A DNA stretch of 64,000 nucleotides from Urechis unicinctus (lineage: Eukaryota > Annelida > Polychaeta > Xenopneusta > Urechidae), in assembly GCA_034190875.2 (NCBI GenBank), contig CM067354.1:5944424-6008423 (forward strand), written 5' to 3'. The stretch's first letter is position 1, and every line of letters starts with the position of its first letter. A model generated the notes under the pieces. It was not told the origin of the DNA. It did no database searches and saw only the letters and a program-made list of their open reading frames with translations. A program made the translations under genes and the position numbers. Below are positions 50,186 to 64,000 of this stretch, one piece after another.

Positions 50186-51960
50186 GAGCTCATAGGCAGT
50201 GTATCATTTGATCGCCGCAAAATGCACTCATATGCTGAATTCAACCAAGAATAATTTATGGTATCTTCGCAGACGAAAGAGCGACCAATAGCTTAAGTAT
50301 GCCTTTCTTGCCAATGTTCATAAATGAGATATGAAATATATGCAATTGGTAAGGTTGATTTATCAAATCAACGCTTCTTTACATCATCAGATCAAAGTAA
50401 TGGGTAAGTTTGCCACATGTTTATCCTCTATCCTTCTCTGCTTATATACGACACATATCATATGTTGGCTAATTGAGCACATTGTCCATTGGTCTCAAAC
50501 AAAGTATTCCATGTATAAAAATCCTGCCAGCTGCCCTATGGTTATCAGCACTCGAGGAAACGTAATAGTCGTTCTCTTCCTAGAAACAACAATCAACATC
50601 CAAATTCATTCTGCCGCTGGTTTAGAATTGATATTTCAATGTCATGATTTCATCCAATCAACGGGTAACGAACGAATAGCACTTACTCACAAAGATGATA
50701 TAGATTGATTGGATAAGGCAGCATTCAATTGGCTCTGCGTAAAATAGCAGTTACGTTAGTTCAGTCGACAATGAGTGGAACGGTTTTTAATTAGGTTCTC
50801 GAAACAAAATCATCGACACATTCCTGCATTCACTCGAAAGTACAAATATACCCTTATCATCTTTCGACTTTGTGTAATCATATTCTAACAATAAGCAAAA
50901 GCCTTTTAGGTAAGCCGCTCAAATTAGTTCAGCCATCTTCTTGGTCAACATAAAACAATCGCCACTGTTGTTAGCTAGCCCGTGCAAACACAAATGAAAA
51001 GTGAGAACGTGTACAATAGATATCAAATTAAACGGTTTACAATAGTTCTTTCGTTAAATGGCGTTACATAAATGTTGCTTCAGTTCGTTGATCGTCTCTG
51101 CCGTCTTTGAAATAATACACAAACGCGATATGTAGGAGTCTGCAATGACATTTAATGTTTTTCTGCTCTGGAAGAGCTCATAATATTTTGTTTCACAATT
51201 GCACAATCGAGGGATCGAAGTAAGTTTATAAGGTCACCAGCTTGATTAGGGTATAGAGTAGACTCATTGAGATGCAGATCTACCCACCCTGATGCAAATC
51301 AGAATATATTGCTTTTTACAGGACAAGTCATCTTGTGCTGCCACATTCTCAACCATATTACAGCTCAAGCAGTGTGGGCTGTGTAGGTAATACTAATGAC
51401 AAATACTGAGACAGCCAACCAATCCAGAGCAGAAGGACCTGTCGACGTTGTATTCCCTTTTCTTTATTTCTACTACATAGTCACCACCTGTACACGAGAT
51501 CTAGCAATCGTGTTTGGATAATTCGCCTACCACGACGACACCATAATTAGTTTATATTAATACCAAAATAAACATGGAACGGTAGACAGCTCAAGCCCCA
51601 AAGAAGTTATCGCTATTTTATGCGTAACTGTTAAGATTATTTAAATAATATATACATTCGACTACAGTGAGTGCTAACAACAGGCCTTGGTGGACGGTAC
51701 CCAACCTATTGGCGCGCAATGCCATATTTGCTAGTTTTATGACTGTTTGCACAGAATGATATAGACAATCGTAACAAGGAACATGAAGACATATTTATTG
51801 TTATCTGTTTAGCTTCCTTTGTCTTGATATCAACAATGAAGCACCGGAGAAAGGGCTATACGTTCATTGCGTTGACTCGTTAACATTGTTATCGTTAATG
51901 TTCTTTGTTCCAAAGTGGCCAAGGAAAAGACAATACCTTGAAAGCTTGCTTGCTTGCATT
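50186..51960. repeat. A-type module, third copy (A3)
   Basis: 50186-50830 aligns with 930-1640 and 16940-17690. 50870-51960 continues in parallel with 17700-19110, including the 'aacaggccttggtggacggt' block at 51679 and 'ttggcgcgcaatgccatatt' at 51710. The M sub-module expected near 51560 has been deleted. The 125-codon open frame at 50331-50708 lies within the repeat, and its counterparts at 1099 and 7309 are interrupted. Confidence 0.75.
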
Positions 51961-52436
51961 ACATTACTAATAATGTGTTGCTCAGAATGAATCAATTGTA
52001 TGGCTCTGCACTCTGAAGTTAGTGAATCAAAGGCTTATCATTTACGGCTAGCATGCTATCCGATAAAGTTTTGTGTAGTGGCTTGATTTGACAATGTTGC
52101 CAGCGACAGTCACTTCGCTCCGCTCTCTTTCTCATTGATTCATTCCATCTTTATCTGGGTTCATTAGGATACGATTTAAAATGGGGACTATCCTCCGCAC
52201 AGTATCGGCTTATTTGAAATAAACAAAGTCTTCTTTGCTATGATATTGGATTTCATCGCATATTTGACAATCACAATTGGATAACACTGATAGGTTTGTC
52301 AATAAATCATTATTACAATAGACTTGGTTGTCATGATGTTATTGATCTACGACCACATATGTTGATAATTTCACGGAACGAGAATAGTAAGAATTTGACT
52401 TGCTTCACGACTGAGATGCTCAGGCGAATTCAGAGC
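51961..52436. other. Transition spacer between the old array and the second duplicated system
   Basis: I see no repeat partner in the window and no credible open frame. The A-type homology ends near 51960, and the 52.4/60.4 kb duplication begins at about 52437. Confidence 0.5.
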
Positions 52437-52455
52437 AAAATATCACCGACGCCAG

Positions 52456-52469
52456 GCTGCGGCCGCAGC
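52456..52469. repeat. 14-bp perfect GC palindrome
   Basis: GCTGCGGCCGCAGC is its own reverse complement and includes GCGGCCGC, in otherwise AT-rich surroundings. It is kept unchanged at 60388-60401. Confidence 0.95.
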
Positions 52470-54151
52470 GTGCGTTAAAATTTTGTATTTTTTTTCCATG
52501 ATAGTTTTCAGATGGTTGCGGCATAGCTATAAGAGGGGATTTAATCTTCACAACCAGACATCCAATCAATCGCATCATTCGGAAACTTCAGCCATCAGTC
52601 TCTTGCTGCAATACTGCTTATAAGCACAGATGCTTATACCTATTGGGGTGGGATAGATGGGAACACAAATTCGTCAAGGCAGTGACACAGCAATGAAGAA
52701 CCATGGAACGGAATGTATTGCGCCGACCAAGTAAATAACCTTTACCGACGCGAATATCTAATGGGACTGCCAAGCAATAGAATCATTCAGAATTATACTA
52801 CATGAAAGCACAATTCTACCCCGTTCATCTGCTACACATCCGAAAACGTTAGGAAGGTTTCATTAACATCAGCTTCCTGCATTGATCCCGAAAATTATTA
52901 AGACATACGCTTGTTAACAGTTGTCTATTTGACACAATGCGATATTGCGATATTGAGGAAGCGGCAAGCAAGCCTACATGGCGCTAACATTACACACGAA
53001 ACATGTATTTTAATTAATCTTGTCAATTACTTTCCTTTCCTAAATACAAAAAAATATTGCGCAGCTAATTGTACTTTTGAATAATCATGTCTGATGAGCG
53101 TCTTGTATGTAACTAAGTCGATATTTGCAGAGTCACCAAAGCAGCAATTCCTAATGTACTATATTTGTAGCTTATCAACGTTGAATTGTAAATCTAATCA
53201 TCACCTATTTAATTGGATGTCTTCGATCGCCTATATTAGCAACAATCGGTCACGGAGCCAAAGTGTTTTTGCTGGTTTAACATCGCACTGACTATACCTG
53301 TTACTGGCATATATGGATTGTTGTAAGAGACGTTGTTCGTTGGTATATGCACAGCAACATACACGCTCTCCAAGTAACGAACGTAGCTAGGTACATCCTC
53401 AGTGTTTAACGAGTACCTATGACTTCACTCAGATGCCACGCCACCAGATGGCACTGCAACCGGCAGCGGCCCTGCATAAATAAAAACATGGCTATGCATT
53501 TGCATTTAAATTAACTGATCTTACGATAAAGCACATATTGCCAGGACCCAAGATTTACAGCGCTCAACGTCTTATAGAAGCAGCAAATTGTAACAGATGT
53601 TTGCTGATTTCTTACACTATTTAAGTAGCTTCAGAAAGTATTAGGTTCCAGTACTAAAGACAGAAACGTTGTCCCAATGTAGGATGAGGGTCTATAAAGG
53701 GATGGTAAATGGTCATCTGTACAATAGTATGACATAAATTGACTTTCGTGTGATGTGATGACGATGGCACAGCAAGACACATTCATTCGCCCTATACATG
53801 AACGAGTATAACAACATGCAGAATATAAATAGACGTCAAGGCTAACCACTAGCATCGGTCTTTATTCTCATAGCATATTTCATTCTCACGCGACACATGC
53901 GTAGGCTTGGCATGGAATGGTGGAAGCACCTAGCCCCAAAAAGGGTAAAAGAAGCCCGATATACTCTTGATGTCGTACAGTGCTGCGTGCTTATATAAAA
54001 GCCAAAATGCCGCAAATACCCCTGCTTACCTTCAGAACCGTTACTCGGATTATAACTCATTTTTGCTGTGACACACACTAAGTGTGCAGCTATTAGCAAG
54101 TATCTCGCTAAATAACAGTCAGTCGAACTATGCATTCACCCAGTTCTTGCT

Positions 54152-54153
<2 letters not shown>

Positions 54154-54185
<32 letters not shown>

Positions 54186-54329
54186 TATATATATATATAT
54201 AAATATATATATATATATTCATATATATATATATATATATATGCATATATATATATATTTATATATATTATATATATATATACATATTTACATATATATA
54301 TATGCATATATAAATATATATATATTTAT

Positions 54330-54360
<31 letters not shown>

Positions 54361-54367
54361 TATGTAT

Positions 54368-54413
<46 letters not shown>

Positions 54414-54445
54414 ATATATATATATGCTTGCATTTATATATTTAC
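54154..54445. repeat. TA-rich tract, interrupted
   Basis: Begins as pure TA and is broken by 'ataga', 'atattcat', 'atgcat' and 'tacatat' variants. Its right half (from about 54290) is matched at 60090-60251 and 61445-61605. Confidence 0.95.
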
Positions 54446-55142
54446 ATAACAGATATCATATTGTCTATTGAACTTGTTTTTTTATGTAATCGGCATGTTT
54501 AAATGATTCATTACCTGCATATTGTCGAACTGATACATTATTGTAACATTCATTGAAGTGGCAAGTGTCTACAACATGTGCCGCCTAAATCGGCGAATAA
54601 GTTTAGTTTGTTAAAACTAGACAACAACTGGTCTATCTAACTAAGCAAGCACATAAAATAAGAATACATCTAGCTTTTGTTCCAGTATTTCTGATGTAGG
54701 CAAGCGTCTACATATTAAGGGCATGCTAATGTGTTCATACACGAGGTGGCTCCACAATAAATTACGAAAGCAGTATTTAGTACCAGAAACTATCACGTAA
54801 GAGCTGTTTAATCACTGCCGATTCGGCAATGAATGGATCAGCTGAGGTTAGTTTGGAAAGAGGTCGATCTTTGCCGTTATCTAATATCGAAAGTTTCACA
54901 TGCGATTTATCGAAGAGCAAATCAGTATTAGGGTTTGCTGCATCCCAAAAGAAAGGTCTTGACGTCTGCCTGCTTTACGCCGCTTTGCATTTGCACCGGT
55001 ATGAATGACTGCAACAGCTATTCAACTTAACCCTTTCAACAATGCCGCAATTAATACGTGTGCTGAATTTGCATTTCCTGACAACACTCAATTGCATGAC
55101 TTCATTGATAGGCTAGAATCGGGAGCCTATATGTTGCCTATG

Positions 55143-55296
<154 letters not shown>

Positions 55297-56554
55297 AGCA
55301 AGCAAGAAGGGGATAGGGTCGGTGTGGACTGTTGCGTTTTCCATTAACTCTAATATAATGCTTTAGTAGCTAGTATCATATGGTTTATTCACGAATAACT
55401 CACTGCATTCCGAGCGAATCGCTGCTTAACGACATACATAAAGTAATCCATAACTATCGCTAGTTTGTATAGCGAGGGGATAAATCTATTTGGGTACCAC
55501 ACATAAATTTATTTTCCTGCGTAATATTTCAGGTGAATATTGCCGGTGTAATATCTGTTTGATGAGTGTAATCAGGGCAAACTGTACAACACCACATACT
55601 AACGAAATATAATTACAAAAATCCCATATGTGGTGTCCATCTTTTGGGTGAAGTTCATAACATATATCCGTGTCTTATAATGAACCTCTAAACGTAACAA
55701 CCGCCCGTTAAACACCTTTCCAGGTGCCTCACAATGCCTCAGAGCTGCTTGAGTACTTGAATGCATTCATCAATAGTGTGCATTACTGCAGGTAAAGAGC
55801 TGAGCGTTGTGAATAGTTTTTGATACCGACATATTAAGCATCAACGCGCCTTGCTATGCAATCAACTAACCAGATTAGGCCGATATGTAGCTTGTTGTGG
55901 CACCCAACGCATGTTTGGTGTACGTTTACGTTAAGCTGCTATTACAACATGAATAATACGTTCAATTAATTTTTACATGGGTAATACATACTCGTTTGAG
56001 CTTCTACATTCTCAATGCTCGTGCATGGCAGTAAGAATCATGTGTCATGTTGTAACTGGTGCTGCATTAGGCTCCACATTGCAGTGTTGAAATGGCGCAA
56101 TGCACGTGCGGCATTGTATGAGCAGTAATGTATCCAGACTTCGCCTATCTGTTTCAATGAACTGCATGTTGACAAATGTGAACTGCATTAGGTTATATCC
56201 GTTCATTCATATCGTACACAAGGAGGCGCTGCAACAGGTCTTAAGTTTAACGTGGAATAGGTTGTTTGGCTTGAATAAAACGTCAAATTGCGGTGCTTTC
56301 ATCACGTTCCTAGTGGATTGTGCAAACAGTCAATAATGCAGCTTCTGAATCAGGATTGTTGCGATTCATGATCAGTCTCCCGAAAGTGCCTGCTCCATGT
56401 CGGATCAATCACGTGCATCATTTGCGCCGTTATGATGGAGGTCTGATACGATGCGATTAAACTAACGAGTTAATAGCTTCGCTAAACGAGATTACTCGAG
56501 GCTTCCGCCTTAGGAAAAATGCGAAAGACGCCACCAGTTTGCCGAAGCGTTATT

Positions 56555-56580
56555 GTCATAGCGTCTTGTCATAGCGTCTC
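56555..56580 (+). repeat. 13-bp tandem doubling
   Basis: GTCATAGCGTCTT at 56555-56567 is followed at once by GTCATAGCGTCTC. The same doubling is present at 63702-63727, so it predates the duplication of this region. Confidence 0.85.
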
Positions 56581-56829
56581 TTAAATCCACGTGTAATGCT
56601 CTGTTTATTTTGGAGCAATTTTCGCCTCGATCAATCAGATGACTACATATCTTTAACAGCCGCCGAGCCCCCAGACGTTTATTCAACATTCCCATGTGCG
56701 TTTGTTGATTTCATGGTATGGTCGCGTGATGTTGGTGGGTGTCTTTCGAGTAATTTCATAATCGTCACGCAGCTAAGCGTAATTATAAACTGTACGATCG
56801 AGGCCTTCACATCCCCCTGACATGTCAAA

Positions 56830-59800
56830 AATGTTTATGTCGACCCCAGGCCATTTCCCCCGCTTCAGACATTTATAGACAATCTAATACTACAACCATC
56901 AAAAGTGCGGATGTGATAGATCGAGGATCATAAACTGCGCGGATGCTGTGAGAGGCAAACTGTTTGCCATAATTTATCAAGTGGACATTTATTTAGTAGT
57001 GCACTCGCTATTTTTGCTATTCATATGTCTATTGTGCGACGTGTTTTGGCTATGGCAAAGTTCTGCGAAAAGACATTTTTCCCGCTCTCAACATTCCCAG
57101 TGACGTCCGCCCAGTTTTCCCATGTGAGTTTGTTTGTGTCACGATTGGAATGTATTCTATTTAGGGAAGTGATCACCAGAGACACTCGAAGTGAGCCCTC
57201 TTAGCGTAGCCATTAACTCATTGATTAAACCACCAAGTCGGCAATTTTTCCATTAAAACATGGGGCCGCCAATAAACGTGACCTAGCTAAACAAAGAAAC
57301 CCAGTCAACACGTAATTTTAAGGCGAAAGCTAGTAATGAAGAGAGTAATATATATTGCAGAGTTGCCTAAAAGGTGTTCGTCAGATGACACCAACTGTAC
57401 ACGTTGGCTCCAGCTGGAAGCCCTTAGGACAACAGCAGGGTTACTAAAGCAATGTCGGAGCATCAGTACAATTACTTATATACCAGACGACTATTCTGAT
57501 TGCAATAGTCGTATCTGGAGAGAGTCATTTAATAAAACAAATTAGAGAAAAGACCAATAAGCATCGTCTATGTATAGATACGAGGGTATAAAGGGGCGCC
57601 AGAGCAGGGCCATATATGACACCAAGTTGGTGTTAATAGCAATGCGTTATAGCGTCATCAAGAGAGTAGCATGGATCAGATGCAATCTGGCATACGTAAT
57701 GAGATAATGGGCTATGTTATATGCCAGTTTTGGCCATGTTGTTGCTACTATTTGCAATTACCCAGTTTCGATGGCTACGCACGAAGTGTATATCGCTGTC
57801 GATTGTGACACAAAGTTACAGTAAAAATGATTAAGTCTGGTTCCTGAGATTGTTCACACACAATGAACCCACCTATGTTTTTTTTGTCATATAGTTCTTA
57901 AAATCATTTTATTGGATTACTAATAACAGATTGTCCATTGCAGCATCTCCACGCAATACGATTGAAAGGGAGAACTGGAGCAATGAATAAGAGGGTTATA
58001 CGAAATCATTGCATCGTAGCGGATGTGGAGTTGCTCAAAGCTAATAGACTTTGAAATAACATTGGATGGGTATAGACATGTCATTTTTGCGCTGATATGA
58101 ACATATTGGCCATAACACGAAGCCGAAAACGGGTAAGAGTAATTGCCTCAAAAGGATGTTAATGTGCAGAATATTTGTCGTGTAATGGCTCAATACTGAA
58201 CACCCGCGGTAAATATATCTAAAGAGATGAAAATCCTTTTCGTAATGATCTTATATCACCTCATACGATTGTTGTTTATCACACTGAACACATACAGCGA
58301 ACACTAGACAAGAGAGCAGCTGGCAATGCTATGATACACTATAATTACCATCCGCCCCGTATTATAATTCGTCATAGAGCATTTGTTACTCAGAAATAAG
58401 TTTACTGTGTATGCATTTGACAACTCTTGATTCATCAAGCAATGCATTACATTTAGGTGTCGCAAAATAAATATATAACTGCAACAACAGCGTAGACAAA
58501 AAGAACCTGCCTTTATCAGACTGAATAGTCACATTGAGATACTTAGTAATTGTGGTGACTGATAACCCAACTGTCAACTAGGCAACGAAAATTGTTTAAA
58601 CTGTTTGGAAAAATATTCTCCCTTCTATTCCGACAGTTGATATTAGATGATTTGTAACGCGCACATATATTATTTTAATTAATTGTAGCATCAAATAAGG
58701 TTTTGATCAGCTTTATGACAATATATTACATAACCAGCCGTCACCTGTTCATTTGTACTATATTATTACAGGATGTTTAATGGTATGACTTTTTAGTGAT
58801 GGTTTGAACATCATGAAATGTGCCCTGCCTTTGGCGTGTTATTTATTTACCCCAGTGGCTAATTCGTCACCAGGTGTCCATGGAGATCACATCTAATTAA
58901 CCCTTAACCAATGTGACATTTTGCTCCGCTACACTCGCAGGGAAATTTCCAGACGTCAAACTTTTATATGGCAAACCCTTCTAAGGAGTTGAGAATCGTC
59001 AGAGGTGCTGTACGCGTGAACCCTCATTGCCATTCTACCACTTACGGGATAAAAAAAAGGCATATTTGAGAATTATTTTAAATCAGTTATAACAATTAGT
59101 ATCATTTTCCACAATAAAAAAAGGAAATAAATACATTTGTATTGCCTACGGATGAGAATATCTGGTATTGCAAAATGTGATGGCTTTCTATAGCTGGTAT
59201 AAATGCTTTCTTTATCATGTTGTAACTGTGGAATCTAGTGACAGAGTGCAGTACTGTTCATGGTGATACAACGTACAATCGTTGACCATTAAGAAATGCA
59301 AAAAAGCGTTAGAGCTCAATTACCCGAAAGTAATTAACTATTGCTATGTGGCATGGTCAAATGCGTCATTTTGAGAGCTTCGTTGTTCAGGTTGTTCGAC
59401 GAGGATAATCCTATAGTGACCACATTGATGACAGGACGATGCTGAGTTATCAGCTCTCTTATGGGGCAATAAGTTTTAAAAACGATTCCGTACGTTATTA
59501 TTAACGTCCCATTAACCTGACTACCGAACTTTTATACCTGTAGAGCCAAACTTAAATTATATCAGAAAACTGCAGGATAACGGCTGTGACAACCATGCAT
59601 CTGGCATAGATTTTACACAGCATTGTCTATCGTCAATTGCACTTTAGATCTCTCCGATTGACATGCATGAGGGTTGGTTATGTACACCGCCCCATAATAA
59701 TATGTACATGCTACTCAAATAACATATTGCAGGTATTGACGTTCGATTCCTAACTGCATTGAAATACCGAGACATTAAACAACGCCGAGAGGGGTTTGCA

Positions 59801-60075
59801 TGTCATCTCACCAGCCGAGAGCATGATATATGACTTCGCACCGGTTGAAGGTTCAACAACTTCTTGATAGATTGCAAGATAACAACAAGGCCATGCATGA
59901 CGACACATTAACTATCCTTACCGCCATGAAAAAAATCCATAACAAGCCACAACCATTATCGGGGCATACTTTCGACAACGACAACGCTGTGATCACCATG
60001 TCGATTTTTGAGGGGAGAGTAAATTACAAGTTTGCTGCCAGTATTGGGCGACATACCAAACTCGCTAGTCAAATA
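56830..60075. other. Mostly single-copy, gene-poor stretch
   Basis: Apart from 58053-58206, which recurs at 63845-64000, no partner was found in the window. Small open frames include 57336-57545 (69 codons, plus strand) and 59830-60084 (84 codons, listed separately). A-runs and short AT stretches occur, but no microsatellite of note. Confidence 0.5.
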
Positions 60076-60084
60076 AATAAATAA
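59830..60084 (+). CDS. Possible small open reading frame, 84 codons, unrecognised
   Basis: An ATG frame with an in-frame TGA two codons upstream ends in TAA exactly where the TA-rich repeat begins. The N-terminal third (about residues 4-36) is rich in Leu, Gln, Lys and Asp with heptad-like spacing, and could form a short amphipathic helix. The rest is mixed polar sequence. There is no signal peptide, membrane segment or familiar domain. It looks more protein-like than the other open frames and lies in the single-copy stretch. A frame of this length is nonetheless expected many times by chance in 64 kb at this composition, and its last codons (NK-stop) are made by the AATAAATAA repeat edge. 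It may be a gene fragment cut by the rearrangement at 60076, or simply chance. Confidence 0.15.
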   Translation: MTSHRLKVQQLLDRLQDNNKAMHDDTLTILTAMKKIHNKPQPLSGHTFDNDNAVITMSIFEGRVNYKFAASIGRHTKLASQINK

Positions 60085-60190
60085 TTATATATATTCATAT
60101 ATACACATATATATATATGCATATATAAATATATATATATTTATATACATATGTACCTATATATATATATATATTTATATACATATATGT

Positions 60191-60231
<41 letters not shown>

Positions 60232-60251
60232 AAAAATAAATATATATATAT
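60085..60251. repeat. TA-rich tract
   Basis: Interrupted TA run, nearly identical to 61441-61605 and related to 54290-54425. Confidence 0.95.
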
Positions 60252-60387
60252 GCTTGCATTTATATATGTACATAACAGATATCATTTTGTCTATTGAACT
60301 TGTTTTTTTTTATGTAATCGGCATGTTTAAATGATTCATTACCTGCATATTGTCGAACTGATACATTAAAAATATCACCGACGCCAG

Positions 60388-60401
60388 GCTGCGGCCGCAG
60401 C
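60388..60401. repeat. 14-bp perfect GC palindrome, second copy
   Basis: Same GCTGCGGCCGCAGC as at 52456-52469. It lies 20 bases to the right of the rearrangement junction at 60368/60369. Confidence 0.95.
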
Positions 60402-61338
60402 GTGCGTTAAAATTTTGTATTTTTTCCATGATAGTTTTCAGATGGTTGAGGCATTGCTATAAGAGGGGATTTAATCTTCACAACCAGACATCCAATCAAT
60501 CGCACCATTCGGAAACTTCAGCCATCAGTCTCTTGCTGCAACAATCGGTCACGGAGCCAAAGTGTTTTTGCTGGTTTAACATCGCACTGACTATACCTGT
60601 TACTGGCATATATGGATTGTTGTAAGAGACGTTGTTCGTTGGTATATGCACAGCTACATACACGCTCTCCAAGTATCGAACATAGCAAGGTACATCCTCA
60701 GTGTTTAACGAGTACCTATGACTTCACTCAGATGCCACGCCACCAGATGGCACTGTATAAATAAAAACCTGGCTATGTATTTGCATTTAAATTAACTGAT
60801 CTTGCGATAAAGCACATATTGCCAGGACCCAAGATTTACAACGCTCAACGTCTTATAGAAGCAGCAAATTGTAACAGATGTTTGCTGATTTCTTACACTG
60901 TTTAAGTAGCTTCAGAAAGTATTAGGTTCCAGTACTAAAGACAGAAACGTTGTCCCAATGTAGGATGAGGGTTTATAAAGGGATGGTAAATGGTCATCTG
61001 TACAATAGTATGACATAAATTGACTTTCGTGTGATGTGATGACGGTGGCAGAGCAAGACACATTCATTCGCCCTATACATGGACGAGTATAACAACATGC
61101 AGAATATAAATAGACGTCAAGGCTAACCACTAGCATCGGTCTTTATTCTCATAGCATATTTCATTCTCACGCGACACATGCATAGGCTTGGCATGGAATG
61201 GTAGAAGCACCTAGCCCCAAAAAGGTTAAAAGAAGCCCGATATGCTCTTGATGTCATACAGTGCTGCGTGCTTATATAAAAGCCAGAATGCCGCAAATAC
61301 CTCTGCTTACCTTCAGAACCGTTACTCGGATTATAACT

Positions 61339-61339
61339 C

Positions 61340-61430
<91 letters not shown>

Positions 61431-61541
61431 AATAAATAATTATATATATTCATATATACACATATATATATATGCATATATAAATATATATATATTTATA
61501 TACATATGTACCTATATATATATATTTATATACATATATGT

Positions 61542-61586
<45 letters not shown>

Positions 61587-61605
61587 AAAATAAATATATA
61601 TATAT
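61339..61605. repeat. TA-rich tract
   Basis: A pure TA run followed by the interrupted type. The second half duplicates 60085-60251. Confidence 0.95.
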
Positions 61606-62319
61606 GCTTGCATTTATATATGTACATAACAGATATCATTTTGTCTATTGAACTTGTTTTTTTTTATGTAATCGGCATGTTTAAATGATTCATTACCTGC
61701 ATATTGTCGAACTGATACATTATTGTAACATTCGCTGAAGTGGCAAGTGTCTACAACATGTGCCGCCTAAATCGGCGAATAAGTTTAGTTTGTTAAAACT
61801 AGACAACAACTGGTCTATCTACCTAAGCAAAAAAATAAGACTACATCTAGCTTTTGTTCCAGTATTTCTGATGTAGGCAAGCGTCTACATATTAAGGGCA
61901 TGCTAATGTGTTCATACACGAGGTGGCTCCACAATAAATTACGAAAGCAGTATTTGGTACCAGAAACTATCACGTGAGAGCTGTTTAATCACTGCCGATT
62001 CGGCAATGAGTGGATCAGCTGAGGTTAGTTTGGAAAGAGGTCGGTCTTTGCCGTTTTCTAAAATCGAAAGTTTCACATGCGATTAATCGAAGAGCAAATC
62101 AGTATTAGGGTTTGCTGCATCCCAAAAGAAAGGTCTTGACGTCTGCCTGCTTTACGCCGCTTTGCATTTGCACCGGTATGAATGACAGCAACAGCTATTC
62201 AACTTAACCCTTCCAACAATGCCGCAATTAATACGTGTGCTGAATTTGCATTTCCTGACAACACTCAATTGCATGACGTCATTGATAGGCTAGAATCGGG
62301 AGCCTATATGTTGCCTATG

Positions 62320-62446
<127 letters not shown>

Positions 62447-63701
62447 AGCAAGCAAGAAGGGGATAGGGTCGGTGTGGACTGTTGCGTTTTCCATTAACTC
62501 TAATATAATGCTTTAGTAGCTAGTATCATATGGTTTATTCACGAGTAACTCACTGCATTCCGAGGGAATCGCTGCTTAACGACATACATAAAGTAATCCA
62601 TAACTATCGCTAGTTTGTATAGCAAGGGGATAAATCTATTTGGGTACCACACATAAATTTATTTTCCTGCGTAATATTTCAGGTGAATATTGCCGTGTAA
62701 TATCTGTTTGATTAGTGTAATCAGGGCAAACTGTACAACACCACATACTAACGAAATGTAATTAAAAAAATCCCATATGTGGTGTACATTTTTGGGTGAA
62801 GTTCATCAAATATAATCGTGTCTTATAATGAACCTCTAAACGTAACAACCGCCCGTTAAGCACCTTTCCAGGTGCCTCACAATGCCTCAGAGCTGCTTGA
62901 GTGCTAGAATGCATTCATCGATAGTGTGCATTACTGCAGGTAAAGAGCTGAGCGTTGTGAATAGTTTTTGATACCGACATATTAAGCATCAACGCGCCTT
63001 GCTATGAATAAACTAACCAGATTAGGCCGATATTGTGCTTGTTGTGGCACCCATTCATGTTTGGTGTACGTTTACGTTAAGCTTCTATTACAACATGAAT
63101 AATACGTTCAATTAATTTTGACATGGGTAATACATACTCGTTTGAGCTTCTACATTTTCAATGCTCGTGCATGGCAGTAAGAATCATGTGTCCTGTTGGA
63201 ACTGGTGCTGCATTAGGCTCCACTTTGCAGTGTGGAAATGGCGCAATGCATGTGCGGCATTGTATGAGCAGTAATGTATCCAGACTTCGCCTATCTGTTT
63301 CAATGAACTGCATGTTGACAAATGTGAACTGCATTAGGTTATATCCGTTCATTCATATCGTACACAAGGAGGCGCTGCAACAGGTCTTAAGTTTAACGTG
63401 GAATAGGTTGTTAGCTTGGATAAAACGTCAAATTGCGGTGCTTTCATCACTTTCCTAGTGGATTGTGCAAACAGTCAATAATGCAGCTTCTGAATCAGGA
63501 TTGTTGCGATGCATGATCAGTCTCCCGAAAGTGCCTGCTGCTCTATGTCGGATCAATCACGTGCATCATTCGCGCCGTTATGATGGAGGTCTGATACGAT
63601 GCGATTAAACTAACGAGTTAATAGCTTCGCTAAACGAGATCACTCGAGGCTTCCGCCTTAGGAAAAATGCGAAGACGCCACCAGTTTGCCGAAGCGTTAT
63701 T

Positions 63702-63727
63702 GTCATAGCGTCTTGTCATAGCGTCTC
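63702..63727 (+). repeat. 13-bp tandem doubling, second copy
   Basis: Same GTCATAGCGTCTT / GTCATAGCGTCTC pair as at 56555-56580. Confidence 0.85.
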
Positions 63728-64000
63728 TTAAATCCACGTGTAATGCTCTGTTTATTTTGGAGCAATTTTCGACTCGATCAATCAGATGACTACATATCTT
63801 TAACAGCCGCCGAGCCCCCAGACGTTTATACAGTCCCATGTGCAGAAATAACATTGGATGGGTATAGACATGTCATTTTTGCGCTGATATGAACATATTG
63901 GCCATAACACGAAGCCGAAAACGGGTAAGAGTAATTGCCTCAAAAGGATGTTAAAGTGCAGAATATTTGTCGTGTAATGGCTCAATACTGAACGCCCGCG

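Larger units (their letters stand above)
60076..61430. repeat. 1.355-kb direct tandem unit within the second copy
   Basis: 60076-60368 repeats at 61431-61722 (offset 1355), starting with 'aataaataattatat' and running through the TA-rich tract and 'tgcttgcatttatata' to 'gaactgatacatta'. At 60368/60369 the sequence then jumps back to the 52437 equivalent, whereas at 61722 it continues normally. This is the signature of a tandem duplication whose left breakpoint lies in TA-rich DNA. Confidence 0.9.

Noticed and set aside
59700..59760. GTTCGATTCC at about 59741, resembling a tRNA B box
   Set aside because: No A box or cloverleaf pairing is visible upstream or downstream; a single 10-base match is expected by chance.

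Overview
This window is AT-rich eukaryotic DNA (about 37% G+C by eye) in which I find no intact protein-coding gene, rRNA or tRNA. Long open frames are rare, no recognisable domain appears outside one dead retrotransposon piece, and nearly all the sequence can be explained as copies of other parts of the same window. The one recognisable coding fossil is a 5'-truncated, frameshifted non-LTR retrotransposon of CR1/L2 type at about 23.8-24.5 kb. It suggests an animal genome, probably an invertebrate, but the species cannot be named from the sequence.

Layout. From 0 to about 52 kb the window is an old, decayed array of related modules, called A to E here, at several levels of divergence. The youngest event in this part is a direct tandem duplication of about 6.2 kb (588-6801 and 6802-13126), nearly identical outside its (TA)n tracts. 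Older paralogues of the same material lie at 15.8-19.1 kb, 25.7-30.2 kb, 38.5-39.6 kb, 45.8-47.4 kb and 50.2-51.9 kb. A and B are themselves diverged copies of each other. Further module families link 13.1-14.1 kb with 19.9-20.3, 30.2-31.1 and 49.4-50.0 kb (C), 14.1-15.8 with 33.0-35.7 kb (D), and 21.0-22.7 with 36.3-38.0 kb (E). A short marker sub-module ('M') recurs at least 13 times, often about 2.3-2.65 kb apart, which points to an ancestral unit of that size.

From about 52.4 kb to the end is a second, unrelated duplicated system. The segment 52.4-58.2 kb reappears at 60.4-64.0 kb, nearly identical but shortened by deletions of about 0.63 and 1.36 kb. A piece of about 1.35 kb in the second copy is again tandemly duplicated with its breakpoint in (TA)n. 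The stretch 56.8-60.08 kb is mostly single-copy and holds the most protein-like small open frame.

Simple sequence is prominent: eight long (TA)n or TA-rich tracts, a 13-bp GTAC-rich minisatellite at 47.5-47.7 kb, and several short direct or inverted repeats. No genes act together here. The biological interest is the duplication history: nested, direct-orientation duplications of different ages, short microhomology at deletion breakpoints, and TA tracts that coincide with rearrangement points. That is the pattern expected of a heterochromatic, pericentromeric, subtelomeric, sex-linked or B-type region, though the sequence alone does not choose among these.
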